64,000 bases of DNA from Erodium maritimum (GCA_963921825.1 OY997596.1:36385932-36449931), one strand, 5' to 3'. Shown: positions 1-11,550, counted from the stretch's first letter. Numbers and translations are program-made. The notes: generated by a model not told the origin, from the sequence alone.

Positions 1-428
1 GGGGAGAAGAAGGAACGAACAAGATAGGGTTTCTAGAGAGAAGACGCTCTGTATCTGTCTTCGAATCATGTTTGTTTAGTGTTAGTACTGAGCCCCCGTT
101 AACATTTGATATTCATGTTTTTTTTTTGTAGCTTTTTTTAAAAAGGTAATTGAATACCTAGCTGAAACTATACGAATAGAAATGGAATGAAAAACAATAC
201 GTATTTGATATGTATTTTTGTATGTTTACCCAAAACGAATGATGTAAATGAATCAGGAAAACAAGTCACGAATACAAAACCAGAAATGTAAGTTGGATGG
301 ACGCACCTCTTTCCATATACAATTCCATGACCTTTCTAGCACTTTTTAGTAATACTAATTGTAAATACAACTATAATTAATTATATTTGTAAAAATATTC
401 ATTAAATAACAAAAGAACCACCAATACT
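1..428. other. Upstream intergenic DNA of gene 1
   Basis: AT-rich non-coding DNA with no coding ORF. The first ~70 bases, read on the minus strand, are pyrimidine-rich and contain AAACCCTA, a motif often found in plant 5' leaders. They could belong to a divergent gene that starts beyond the window, but this is weak. Confidence 0.3.
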
Positions 429-436
429 TATAAAAA
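429..436 (+). promoter_or_regulatory. TATA box of gene 1
   Basis: The sequence TATAAAAA lies about 110 bases upstream of the chosen ATG at 546. A TATA box here predicts transcription starting near 460. The in-frame ATG at 447 is only 11 bases downstream of it and would not be in the transcript; this argues for a later start codon. Confidence 0.55.
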
Positions 437-545
437 AAGAGAGTCGTTGCTTGCTGGTGTTATATTGATGCACACCACCAAACTGTGTAGAGCACCATTT
501 CCTCTGTTTATCTTTTCTCTTTATTTTCCCGGGAAACAAACAACC

Positions 546-1588
546 ATGCTTGACCCCGCCACAAACCAAGCAGAAAACAACTTGTATTTCGATCCAAACT
601 ACACCATTTCCGAGAGGAAAACCTCCCAAAACCACGGTGGTCAGAAGTCAGGCGAGTCGACGCCACCACTGTGGAGAATGAGCCCGCAGAGGCGGATCAA
701 CTACCGGAGCCTATCTCCGGAGTCCAAGGCTCGGGCGGTGGAGAGAGGGCAGAGGGAGCTCATGGACATGGTCCGGACCATGCCTGATGGCTGCTTCGAG
801 CTGTCCCTCAGAGATCTGGTGGAGAAGCCCTGCCCAGATCATCATCATCATCATCACTGTCAGTATCAGGTTCATCAAAATTCAGAAACTGTAATGAAGA
901 ATAGGAGTGAGACTTGTACTGGTAATGGGTCAAACTCGAGCCAGGTTTCAACCAAGATTTGTGGAAATAGGAACCAAGACGATGATTGGTGGAAGAGGAA
1001 AATTCCAATTCTAGAGGACACCAACGGTGCAACTTCAACTTCCAAAAATTCAACCACCAGGTATTCCTATTCAATTCATCAAAACAGTCCGACCAGGTGT
1101 TGGACGGGTTAGTCCATAAACAATAAAAGACAGATTAAACTGAAAACAGACGGGTTAGGTCGCGCCTAGGCAGCCATATCCCACCCGTTACAACTCATAC
1201 CCCCCATGAGTCAATGATTCATCTAGTGTTCTATGGCTTGCACTGGAGGACAAGTATTAGATATCTACATCTTGGGACGTTTAACCGATGAGTGGCGGAA
1301 AGGGTTTTTGGTTACGACTTGTAACTTCAAGATATGCATCAGTTATTCTTGAACTTTAGAATAACCATCGGTTAAACGTGTCAACATAAGGATAGTCATT
1401 TGTAATTTTCTTCTATATCTTTTCGTTGTATATACATTTTCTTGGGTTTAAGCATTAAGAAATGGATGGTTTTGTGTTTTATGCGATGCAGGCATGGGAG
1501 AAGATCGATCCTTCCAAGTTTATGTTTCTTCATTCGCCCGAAGAAGAGTGAGCATCCACAACACAAGAACCGCTTACAGGAACTATAA
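546..1588 (+). CDS. Small plant-specific protein of unknown function (two exons)
   Basis: CDS is 546..1060 joined to 1492..1588, 203 residues. The donor CAG|GTATTC at 1061 and acceptor GATGCAG ending at 1491 keep the phase, and exon 2 gives a short basic tail containing CFFIRPKKS before TAA at 1586-1588. The best-conserved part is at residues ~45-90: MSPQRRINYRSLSPES, then GQRELMDMVRTMP and ELSLRDLVE. I recognise this as a block shared by a family of small uncharacterised land-plant proteins; I know of no biochemical function. A run of six histidines follows the block. No signal peptide or membrane segment is visible. The start at 546 is preferred over in-frame ATGs at 447 and 468 because of the TATA box at 429. 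If the intron is retained, the frame stops at 1110-1112 after a different tail. The family match is from memory; the second exon is inferred from splice sites and frame. Confidence 0.72.
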
Positions 1589-2222
1589 AAGGCAATTTAA
1601 GTAATTATATGTCACTCCAATAACGGTAACATGATTTAGATCATTACAGAAGCAATTTCATAGCAGCATTTTGCATAATCTTCAGATTACAGTTTGTTCT
1701 TCTTTTAATTTCTATTTATTTTTGTATGATCCACGTCCTTGTCTTTTTCTTGCTTGCCTTACACACTATGGATAATATTAAATTGTGGGAGGATTGATTT
1801 GATTTTACTCTAAAGATCCTGATTCACAAGGAAACAAAAGCTTTGCCACGAGTTCTTGTATTTTATTGAAGCATGACTTGTTATATTTTGTTACCAAATA
1901 AAACGGCCTTGTATTGTATTTGTATGAGATAATTGAGTATCTTAGGAAGATGAAACTTGAACAGTAGAAATGTCTTAACTGTATTAATTTTATTTTATTA
2001 TACAACTCTTTTTTCTTTTTCTTTCTAATCAAGAGCCTTTATTCAAACTCTCCTGCTATAATGATGTTAAAAAATACTGGTACATAATTAAAGACATTCA
2101 AACCAGTGAATGTTTCACACAATCAAGGGGTAAATATTTTTTAGTATCTTTACGTTCGCTCTACGAATTATAAGGTCTCATATGTTTGGAAACGATTATT
2201 TTGGTATCATTATATTCGGTCT
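1589..2222. other. 3' flank of gene 1, no gene seen
   Basis: AT-rich DNA with the likely 3' UTR of gene 1 in its first part. Beyond that I see no coding or structured feature. Confidence 0.4.
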
Positions 2223-2250
2223 ATGAATCAACGAATGCCAAATTCACAAG

Positions 2251-2722
2251 TCACGGGACACTACAACTTTCAGCATAACGAGGATCCAATGAATCGGTCG
2301 AACAACCATATGCTAGCATTTGTATCGTGGCGATGCATTTCTGGTGCGTTGATAACCTCATGCGTCCAGCACCGTCCGACTTCTGAACGAAGTAATCGTC
2401 ATGCTCCGTTACCTTTTCCATCACCTGTTGAAAGATTTGTCGGGACATACGAAATTGATGCCTAAACATATCGGGCTCATAGGTTGGGTGCTCGACGAAA
2501 TAATCCTGCATCAGTCGATTGTGGGCTTCGACTCGATCTCTGTCAATCTACCGTCGAGAAGGTTCACCACGTTCGAGCCTTTGCCTCCATACGTTGATCT
2601 ATGGCATTGCTCTCTCTATCATTATGTCAGTCCTTCGCCGGATTTGTTGCTCCATTTCACGAAGTTTGGCTTCCAACTCCTCCCTTATTTGAGACTCGTC
2701 GTCGGATATTTTGGATCAAAGT
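2251..2722 (-). pseudogene. PIF/Harbinger-type transposase remnant (plant transposon protein)
   Basis: Reading on the minus strand from about 2722, one frame gives an acidic leader (SDDESQIREELEAKLREMEQQ) and then, after two stop codons, DRDRVEAHNRLMQDYF, HPTYEPDMFRHQFRMSR and STHQKCIATIQMLAYG. This order is typical of the N-terminal half of plant PIF/Harbinger transposases (HARBI1/ALP1-like). The two in-frame TAG codons lie near 2623 and 2545, and the frame ends at 2251. The catalytic DDE half is absent, so this is a truncated, inactive copy. The family call rests on remembered motif order. Confidence 0.72.
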
Positions 2723-2828
2723 ATGTATGAGAAATTTAGGATTTTGAGAGGGAAAGTAGAGAGAAATTGGAGAGAAATATTGGTGGTTTGATGAACAGGG
2801 TAAAGGGTATCTATAGGTGGGTAAAAAG

Positions 2829-2832
<4 letters not shown>

Positions 2833-2886
<54 letters not shown>
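2833..2886. repeat. (TA)27 microsatellite
   Basis: Uninterrupted TA dinucleotides bordering the foldback element that starts at 2887. A shorter TA tract lies at the other end of that element (3386-3404). Confidence 0.95.
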
Positions 2887-2890
<4 letters not shown>

Positions 2891-3385
2891 TGGTATCAAA
2901 TACAAACCACCCTTATTGTGCAAACTACGAACTCACCAGGTGCTGACACGTGGGCGCGCGCGCTGCTAGTGCGCGCACATAGTGCTGACACGTGGCGCGC
3001 ACGGTGCTAATAGTTTGGGCGCACAGTGCTAATAGTTTGGTATCAAATACAAACCACCCATTATTGTGCAAACTACGAACTCACCAGGTGCTGACACGTG
3101 GGCGCGCGCGCACAGTGCTGACACGTGGCGCGCATAGTGCTAATAGTTTGGGTGCACAGTGCTAATAGTTTGGCACTGTGCTAAACTATTAGCACTGTGC
3201 GCGCCAAACTATTAGCACCGTGCGCGCGCGTGGTCAACACGCTCACGCGCGCGGGCAGAGGCGCGCACGAATCTGCCACGTGTTAGTATCGCGGGCGCTC
3301 TGCTGACGTTACTTTGACCGCATCCTGTGGCTTAGATTGGTTCGTAGTTTGCACAATAAGGATGGTTTTTACTGGATAGCTACCC
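2887..3385. mobile_element. Foldback MITE bounded by TA microsatellites
   Basis: The ends are imperfect inverted repeats of about 50 bases: GGGTTGGTATC at the left, and CCTTATTGTGCAAACTACGA shared in inverse form by both ends. The interior is rich in GC dinucleotides (GCGCGC, ACACGTGG). The left arm is duplicated: the stretch from about 2890 recurs from about 3038. TA repeats adjoin both ends, so the target was probably a TA tract. No coding capacity. The superfamily is not certain. Confidence 0.65.
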
Positions 3386-5660
3386 TATATATATATATAT
3401 ATATTGTATTTAATTTAATTAAAACAATAGTCGTTTCAGACCATTGGGGCAGCGTTCCAAAATTTTCCCCTCACATGGCCACGTGTCAGCGCCTGATTGG
3501 CGCGACGCGAACCGCGATTCGGCGTACAAATCGCGAACCACGATTTAGTGGTTCATGAATCACGCACGCCACAACGTGCGAGTCGCGACTCGTGAACCAC
3601 TAAATGAAGATTCGGTACCTGGTTCGCTTGTTATGTTTACTCTAACAAATACAAGTACAAAATTAAAGACATCCAAACTAAGAACAAATGAAGAACTAAG
3701 TTCGAGTGCTGATGTGTAAGTAGTCTTGTTCAGTGAGCGTTTTACAAAATCAATAGAGATACCTAATGCAATCAGGAAGAAGGAATGACCGATCCAAACG
3801 GCCATTTGGAATCTTCCATTTCCAAGACTAGCTCAACAACGATCGCACAATCCAATTACACCCTAACAAAACTCCCGCCTTTATCCTCCACCTAGTTAAT
3901 ACCTCATAGATATATAAGGATAATTCTGAAACCTAATTTTGTATTATATTTTATTTTTGCATCGTCGCTATACGCAACGTCTTGTTCCACTTCTTAACTG
4001 AGACATTGTAAAAATTTGTAGAACCTAGCGTAACGGTTAAGAAATATGTTTGACTTTGCGGATGTGTTTGCTTGAGTATCACAATCTCTAAAATGCACTT
4101 GTGAATACATAAGTTTTTGGTGGTTTATACAACAAAAGACCGACCGTAGTTAGGACGGGTAAATGAAGTGAAGACGAGGGATAAAAAATGACGTTAACCA
4201 TCACCTTTATTCAGTTACAAAGTCGAACGAAAGGTCAAACACAATTAGGATGTAAATATGAGGTATATTAAAGAGTTGGGTTTCACGGTTAACCTAATAT
4301 CTAATACTTATAGCACATTGGTAGTAGGCATACGCGACTTACTAAGAGTATCTCACAGTGTAAGAACAATCACAATGGGGTCTAATCAATATTGAATCAA
4401 TCGTCGATCAATCGGCCTGAAAAGTTGAAAAAGCAGGTCGAATCCGCAAATCAGTGTGTTGTGCCGTCGAATCGGGGGGGGGGGGGGGGTAAACATTTTG
4501 TTTCCTTCTATCCATCCGGGCGGTTAGGTGAGAAAGAAGAATTTTTTTCTCAATGTCTCTACTCGATAGGGTACCTTACTGGGTATTGACGTACTCGGTC
4601 ATACATACGGTCGGGCAGTTTGCCGGGTACCACCTATTTATTGCTTATTTTGTTCTTTTTTAGCTCGTTTTGTTCAAAATACATACAAAAGCTTAGGAAG
4701 ACACAAAATATCAGAAACATGGAAAATGTGAAGTAATGCTTACTAAAACGAGGTGAAAAGATCAATAAATGTGAGTGAAAACACTTAAGAATAGAGTAAA
4801 ATACATATGCATCACAACTCTTGAAAAATGGTGTCATTATTTTATTCATAATGTACTCTACAAGGTCATAAATACACCGGTCTTCAATCAAACTAACTCA
4901 TTATAGCATCCATAATGGGAATAGATGGATTCGGTCTATTTTTGATCTAATTGAATTGATTTGAGAGCATTTAGTAGTGATTTGACCCTAATTTTTAGTC
5001 TAATATTTTGTTGTTCACAGTAGAAATAGACTGACACGATATAATGTGGGTCAAATGTCCTGAAAATTACCAAAGTCATATAACAAATATAAATCTGTAT
5101 CTGATTTGTGTTCAGTCTTAAGTTGATTGACGTGAGAATCGTATCTTTTTTTTCTCTAGATTCAGAAGCGACAAATTAAACTTAAGCAAATTATTTCAAT
5201 TTTTGGGGATACAATTATTTGCTAAGGAAAAAATAAGAAAAAACTTTGACCGTTAAGGCAACCCTAGCCACAACTTCTTCGGAGACGAATGTGAAACCTT
5301 TCATTTTAGTCTATTCCTTCCTCAGCTTCTTCTTCAACAACTCTGGTACCTCCTAATTTCTGATGTATATGGAGTTTGTCAATTATCGACATTGGAAGTT
5401 ATATTTTATCGGTTGTTTCTATGCATCATATCAAGTCAATTTTTCACCATTAAGGTAACCTTAGCTATAGTCACAAGAGGAATGTGAATCTTTTCACTCA
5501 GTTAGATAATCTCACTTGTTTTGTATCCTTTCTGCTTTCTACTTAAGAAATTATTTATTTTAAGTAGGTAGTCGTGTCGTGTATTTTGTTATACATCGTT
5601 AAAAACTGTTACACGTTCCACTTCCAATTACACACCTGATCCTTACTCACTACAATGCAT
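3386..5660. other. Intergenic DNA without a recognisable gene
   Basis: Contains a TA tract, a palindromic stretch at 3543-3604, and a G16 run at 4474-4489. The six-frame translations here have no recognisable domain. Two similar pieces near 5240 and 5450 (GTTAAGGCAACCCTAG, TTAAGGTAACCTTAG) may be repeat fragments. Confidence 0.4.
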
Positions 5661-5667
5661 CTAACAA

Positions 5668-6237
5668 GGCTTGTTGTACACGAGGATCCACCGGTGCTTC
5701 CATATGAACTCGTGTTCGTACTTCTCGGCGCACTCCTTCTCCACATCGGCCATTACTCAATGGTCTGAAACACCGTGTTGGTAAATGAGCTTAAACTTTG
5801 ACCATCAAAAATGGATCTTCTTCACATTCCGGTTGGTGACAGTCCAGTGGTACTTTTAGTGTTCGGCACACCGCTTTGTCGTTGGGGTTTGACGGGTCAC
5901 GTGGGTGAGCTCTTCCCAAATGCTATCCCAAAAGGCTTCGTCGGTCTGGTCGACTATGTGCTCTAACAGTTTGAGCCATGCACAGATCAATGTAACCTTA
6001 TCGAGCCGACTCCACTTCTCGCACATACGTATCGTCCTTGGCGGGGTGGATTAAATCAGACATATAACACAACTGATGGACGTTGTGAACCCGGTACAGG
6101 CAGGTCATGATAGGCCGGTGTTAAGCTTGATCTAGGGACCGTGGTGAAGCCCTCAAGTCGGGTGTTGGTAGAAGGAATTGAGATGGTTCCCGGACCATGG
6201 TCAATCCGTCGAATCGGGTGTTGTTGTTGTTGGACAT
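5668..6237 (-). pseudogene. Myb/SANT-like protein remnant of a PIF/Harbinger-type element
   Basis: On the minus strand an ATG at 6237 opens a short asparagine-rich leader. Further down, a single frame gives KWSRLDKVTLICAW, then FWDSIWEEL, then RQTPTTKRCAEH, and later a block ending FIWKHRWILVYNK. The Trp spacing and the order (trihelix/SANT-like fold, a PTT-R motif, then a W-rich end) match the DNA-binding partner protein carried by plant PIF/Harbinger elements and its NAM-associated relatives. Three in-frame stops interrupt this part, and another frame break lies between the leader and the domain. It is a dead copy. It may or may not come from the same element as the transposase remnant at 2251-2722, which is on the same strand. 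Confidence 0.6.
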
Positions 6238-6410
6238 TGATTTAGATGGAGACATAAATGTAGTTTCTATAAGGACAAAGAATTGCCAGTGATAATCTAT
6301 AGGGACGAATAATCGTCAGTGAGGAATATACACGCTCAGAGAATCATTGGTGAGAACTTATGGGGGCAGAGAAACGTTGGTGTCACTAACTAAGGTGGAC
6401 GCAACACCGA

Positions 6411-6470
6411 TGACAATCGTTGGGCTCGAAGAAACGCTGGTGACAGTCGTTGGGCTCGAAGAAACGCTGG
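6411..6470. repeat. Two tandem 30-bp units
   Basis: Units at 6411-6440 and 6441-6470 differ at one base (TGACAATCG / TGACAGTCG) and share TTGGGCTCGAAGAAACGCTG. A partial, more diverged unit lies just upstream near 6369. Confidence 0.85.
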
Positions 6471-6720
6471 TGAGTATTGTAGAAGAATCAGTGGTAGGGT
6501 GAAGAAGAAGAATAGAGATTCGGTAATTTAAACACATTCGGCTTTACTGAATTGCCACGGGTCAGCCCACGATTTTTTGGGCCTGGATTCTACTGGGCCC
6601 AAATCCATCGAATGGACTCTACGTAGGGTCTACAAAATCTTCGACGTCGAAACGGCGCTACCGCATATTCAACTATCCTTCGAGTACAAACTGAAGATTT
6701 GACACCGAAAAGCTACAAAA

Positions 6721-7507
6721 GTACCGATTCGACAACACGAACCAATTCGATCTCAATATCAATGTGGATACTCACGTGAAGAAAATTGGCTTTAAGGCTT
6801 TGGCTGCGGGTGGAGACGTGAGGGAACAATTCGAGAACATTGAGGCTGAACTTACTGGGTACTTGCAACTTGAAGGCACAGCTTCCGGCGTTCCTAGTGG
6901 AGACAATCCCGTTGTCTCTACTAGCTCTCCCTCTTGTTAGCAGCATGCAACTCCTCTCATGGAACGTGAGAGGAGCTAACTCTCCTCACAAAAGGAGAGA
7001 CATTCGGAGAGTTATCCTTGCACACCGAGCTGATTTTGTCATGCTGCAGGAGACTAAAATCTCTAATATTACTGCCGTTTTTCTCCGGGAGTGTGGCCTG
7101 TTCCAGGGCTGGGATTTCTGCCATATTCCCTCTGATGGTGCTGCTGGCGGACTTCTTTCAGCTTGGAAGCTTTCCATGTTCTCTATGGCTGGTTCTCGTC
7201 CGGTTGGGTCTGCTCTTTTTTGGTCGGGCACCCTCATCAGTACTGGTCAACTTGTTTCATTTCTTAATGTTTATGGCCCTTCTTTGTCCTCTGCTCGTAG
7301 CACTCTTTGGGACATGCTTATTGTTGATCGGTTTTCGTTTGGGGACGTCCTCATAGCAGGCGGAGATTTTAATTCTGTCCTTAATGCTGATGAGAGACGT
7401 AACACTCAAACGTCTACAACGGATTGCTCTTTGTTTAGTGACTTTCTGCAGGCAATGTAGCTGGTTGATCTTAATCTTGTGGGCGCTAGCTATACATGGT
7501 TTTTACT
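6721..7507 (+). pseudogene. LINE (L1-type) fragment: end of a first ORF and endonuclease start of ORF2
   Basis: One frame runs to a stop at 6938-6940 and a new ATG follows at 6945, the tight ORF1/ORF2 spacing expected of plant L1-type LINEs. The second frame begins MQLLSWNVRGANSPHKRR, followed by LQETKIS near residue 36 and a later GGDFNSVLNADERR. These are the N-terminal motifs of the APE-type endonuclease domain (catalytic Asn, Glu and the GDFN motif). A TAG at 7458-7460 breaks the frame, which then continues as LVDLNLVGASYTWF. Homology ends abruptly near 7507; no reverse transcriptase follows. Assignment of the upstream frame to ORF1 is inference. Confidence 0.75.
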
Positions 7508-8036
7508 TTCAATGTGGATACTCTTAGTTAAAGAACTAACTTGTTTTTTGTGCTAATGACTTTTACAGAGAACAACTCTAATAGTATAGAATGCCTTATA
7601 CTAGGCTTTAGGGCCTTTCTCTAACAACTAACTATAAGGATATTGATCAATTTCCCTCAGTCTCACCATCTTGTTATTCGGCTTTGATTGAGACATAGGC
7701 TTCACTCATGTCCAAACAGTATAATATAGATTATCTCCCTCATTATAATAAGTGATAAAGTGAAAGTCTTGAGCCTCTCGTGCTCTCTCTACGCACGTCT
7801 TCTCACTACTCTCCTTCCTTCTCGAGACGGCGAATAATGACGGCTTTACCTTGCCTTATTTCCTCTTCCCCTCGCCAGAGTCTACCGGACCTTACCTTTC
7901 TATATACTTCCTCGTACTACCTTACCTCTTCCCCCACCAAACGCTTCCCTATGTATCCTCGGGCCAACCCCTAGTACCAATCTGGTTCGAAGTTCTCAGA
8001 GACTCCGAAAAGTGATAATCCTCCCTCACTCCTTCG
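7508..8036. other. No gene seen between LINE fragments
   Basis: Non-coding DNA with scattered short ORFs lacking any known domain. It starts with a 15-base copy of a sequence also found at ~6756-6774 (TCAATGTGGATACTC). Confidence 0.35.
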
Positions 8037-9640
8037 GTGACTTCGCCCACCCCCGTAGTCGCCCTCTCAGCACCACTAGGGCTCAATCTGACCTTATCTT
8101 ATAATTTTGGTCACTTTGGCCAATACCTAACTCATTTTTGGGAAGAAAAACCAAGGATCCTTTCTGTTACCACACATGCAACCAACCCCCAGACCCGTGA
8201 GCCCCCACACCAGGCGCTACCAGGTTTGGAAATTGTTCAAACCCAAATCACAAGAGTCTCAGTGGAGGAGTCTAGCCGGAACACCGAGGAAGATGACGAT
8301 AAAGTGATAGTGGTACCACTAAACACGGTACCAAGGGTGGATGACGCTTGGAAATGGTTTTGATATCTCTCATTTTTGGAATCTAGAAGATCTGGTTATC
8401 CAGCCCCTATCCAAAAACACTATGGTCATTTACTTGCCCTCTCGGACCGCCCTAGAAAGCTTCAAGGATAGGGAGCCATGGTTTGTTCATGGAAAGGCCT
8501 TCTTCTTCACCCCCTCACTCCTTGGACTCAACCGGACCAACTGCTCTTTAGAACCATCCGTATGACAATTTGTGTGTTGGATATTCCTTTGGAAGCGAGA
8601 ACCCGCCCAATCCGGGATCTTATAACTTCTAATATCGGGAAGGAGGTGGAAAGAGTGGGGTTGGGCTCACTTCCTCAACTGAATACTCGGATAAACTGGG
8701 TCCCGTTCCTTGCTCTTCACTTGGACATTGATGTTACACGTCCGTAGCAACGTTATCTGAAATTGCAACTGGAAGGGAAGCCAGAACCGATGACTTTTCG
8801 CTTGAAGTACGAACAATTACCCTCTTTCTGCCACTATTATGGTTGGCTCGGCCACACTATCCCCACATGAAAAGCTGCCCCGCTGGGAGTGAACCACAAA
8901 GCACATCTCTACGGGGACCAGTTGCGAGCTCCGACATCCACACAAGCTGTTATTAGTGAAAACTTGGGATTGTTACCGGTTAAACCGGCACCAGTATTAT
9001 TAACAGGGATCCCTGCGGAACCTTTTGGTTTCTCTCCTTCTACATGTCATAGGGATTGGACTGCTAACCAACAGCCTTCAGAGACAATTATCCCAAAGGT
9101 CGTCATACTAACTAGGGGGTGGAAAACGACAAGAATCACAACCTTGCCTAAGCCGATAACGGTAGATGACCCACTTCAGTGCAATCTGAGAAAGGGAAGG
9201 GGGCATGGGAAGGGATCGGTTGTAGATTCCTCGTGGCTTCAAACCACAGCACCTATCATCCTACCGGATCAACAAAACTTCCTCGCCACTTTTCTCAAGG
9301 AAGACCGAGAATCAAGGAGGAGGGCCAGACAACAACCCCGCACAACCAGAAGGACCAATCTCTATAGGAACCTCTGGGAGGATGACCTTGGATGGCTTGG
9401 GAAGCTCAATTGAACAATGGATGAAGAAGGGACTATTGCTCCCGGGAGATGGTTTGAAAGGGAGCATAGTGGAGGGTAACTTGGAAGACCTGGCCCAAGA
9501 AAGAGGATCATTCGGCAGTTGGAAGAAGAAATGAGGGACCAAGAAAAGTACACCGAAGATACTTCACCTACATCGACGAGGGATGGTAAACAACCTCGTC
9601 GAGACTTATGATAGGTGGTCTCAGGGTTGGGGGGTTTGAC
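8037..9640 (+). pseudogene. LINE ORF1-like remnant (DUF4283 and degenerate zinc knuckle)
   Basis: The coding signal is split across several frames at 8037-8363, 8341-8565, 8478-8747 and 8889-9413. In order it shows an acidic linker, a DUF4283-like stretch (ending with DREPWFVHGKAFFFTP), a basic stretch leading to FRLKYEQLPSFC, and then a zinc-knuckle position in which only some of the Cys/His ligands survive. This order is the usual one in ORF1 proteins of plant LINEs. At least three frameshifts and several stops make it non-functional. It lies downstream of the endonuclease fragment, so the two pieces are either from different insertions or rearranged. Confidence 0.65.
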
Positions 9641-11550
9641 ATTTTCACCCCCAACCGGTGACATACCCTATTTGGAAGGGTCATGTTCCTTGGGGTGACC
9701 TCTAGGGACCTGTTATGAGTCAGGCCAACCACTTGTATGAGTGTCTAGATTCCTCAACTCAGTATTTTGGGCGCGCTATTGGTTCTCTACCTATTCTAGG
9801 GTTTCTTTGTAGAAGATTTTTTATCATCCACGAGTGTCAGATAACCTTCTCGCTTGACGAAAGGGGAATTTGTCTTTCTTCTTAGATTGTTTCGAGTTTA
9901 GTTCCTAGACGTTGTTTGTCTTTTGAACTTGGTGTATGTTTTGATATTACCTAATCAAGTACATTCCTATTTGACTAAAAAAAAGTAGGTGGGAAAGTTT
10001 CAAGCAAATGGCGAAGTCAAAAAATAGGCTCAACTTCTTCCATTCAACCTTAGAAAGCTCAACTAGAACTTATCACAATTTTAGAGCAAATAAAATTAAT
10101 TCAAATTAGTAAGCGTGGATAAATTATGACATAACATAACAATGGTAAATCAATTCATGAGATCATACATTTTGTTTATTATATATAAAGACCATCTAAT
10201 ACCACTCCAATATATCTTAGACACCATCCCGATTTTTGAACGGTGTACAATAAAGTTAGGCCTTTGGAACCTTACAAAATGAAAGAATATTTGATTTGCA
10301 TCCTAAGTCTACAACAACTGAAAGAAACTAAACATAGAACATTCATCCTCATAAATTTGGAATTTCTTTTTCCAGCCCTAACATAGTTAAAATTGAACAA
10401 CCTATTAATACTTTCATACTTAGACGATACAACATGCAAGAAAGTAAATTTAGCTAAAGAACATGGAACGAACTCAATCGAAATCAAAATAACATGCAAC
10501 CAACATAAACCCTACATTTCAGCTAACAAACCCTCTAATTTTTCATTTAACCATAAATACTTAATATCAACTAACATATCCTTAAGCCTTAATTTTTCCT
10601 TTCATTTAGGCTCAGTTCAAAGCCTTCAAATATGCGATCCTAAATTTTCAGCAAGCATAAAATGTAAGCGATTTTTAAAGTATACATGGTGGCCCAAATT
10701 TTTGTTGTTAAAGGAAGACCAAATCTTCAAGTCTCAAACTTCACGCCTCGACTTCACTAGCACTTCTTTAGAAATTTTCACAGCTCACCATTTGACTTCA
10801 CTCTCAATGTTGGCTTCAGTTATCGTCGAGCAATACTTCGAGCTTCTCAGTCATAGGTCAAGATTGTAGTTGGATGGATAATGTGAAACTTTAGGACAAA
10901 GCTTGGTAAATGATATTTAACCAAAGACATTTTCATCAATTAATAAGCGTCTGTGGTGATAAAGGATTAAAGAGATAACAATGTTAAGCGAAACATAGTT
11001 TAGTATAGTCAAATAATTAGTACAATAGAAATTTTATAAATTAATAATCATGGGACCATAAAATTATTAATTAATCAATAAATTAATAATTTATTATTTT
11101 ACAACAAAACACTCAATTTAAAAACGCCTTTTAAACTTTCACTTAATTATTGTACAATACATGTTAAGCGACACAAACCAACAAAATTTTATGAACATTT
11201 GAATTTGATAGGTCAACTAATCATCGAGAAGGCAAAAGATTTCTTATAATATTAAGAAAAATTAGAATGAGATTGAAAGTGAAATTAATTTCAAGAAAAA
11301 ACAAAAGATAAATGAGTCATTTTTCGAGAAATCTTCATAAATCATTCATGTAATATGTAGTATACTGGGAATTATTAATTTATATTTTATATGAGACCTA
11401 TAGAAATTATAAAAACTGTATCTTATAATTTTAGTGAATTATTAATTAACACCTTATCTTTGAGTCGGGACCGGACAAAAAATATTATCTTAAAGAGTTT
11501 TTTTAGCATATAACATGGTACTTTTATTGAAAGTGGTACCAAATAGGACA
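9641..11550. other. AT-rich intergenic DNA
   Basis: No domain-bearing ORF on either strand. The stretch 10990-11470 is particularly rich in AT with short TTAATAAT repeats. An ORF at 10393-10869 has low-complexity content and no recognisable domain. Confidence 0.4.

Noticed and set aside
447..545. N-terminal extension of gene 1 from the ATG at 447
   Set aside because: It would start only 11 bases from the TATA box at 429-436, before the expected transcription start.
6721..7507. Host exonuclease/phosphatase-like gene
   Set aside because: The endonuclease start, the ORF1/ORF2-like spacing and the premature stop fit a LINE rather than a host enzyme.
10393..10869. 158-codon plus-strand ORF in AT-rich DNA
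   Set aside because: Low-complexity composition rich in Asn, Ser, Phe and Lys and no domain; likely a chance ORF.
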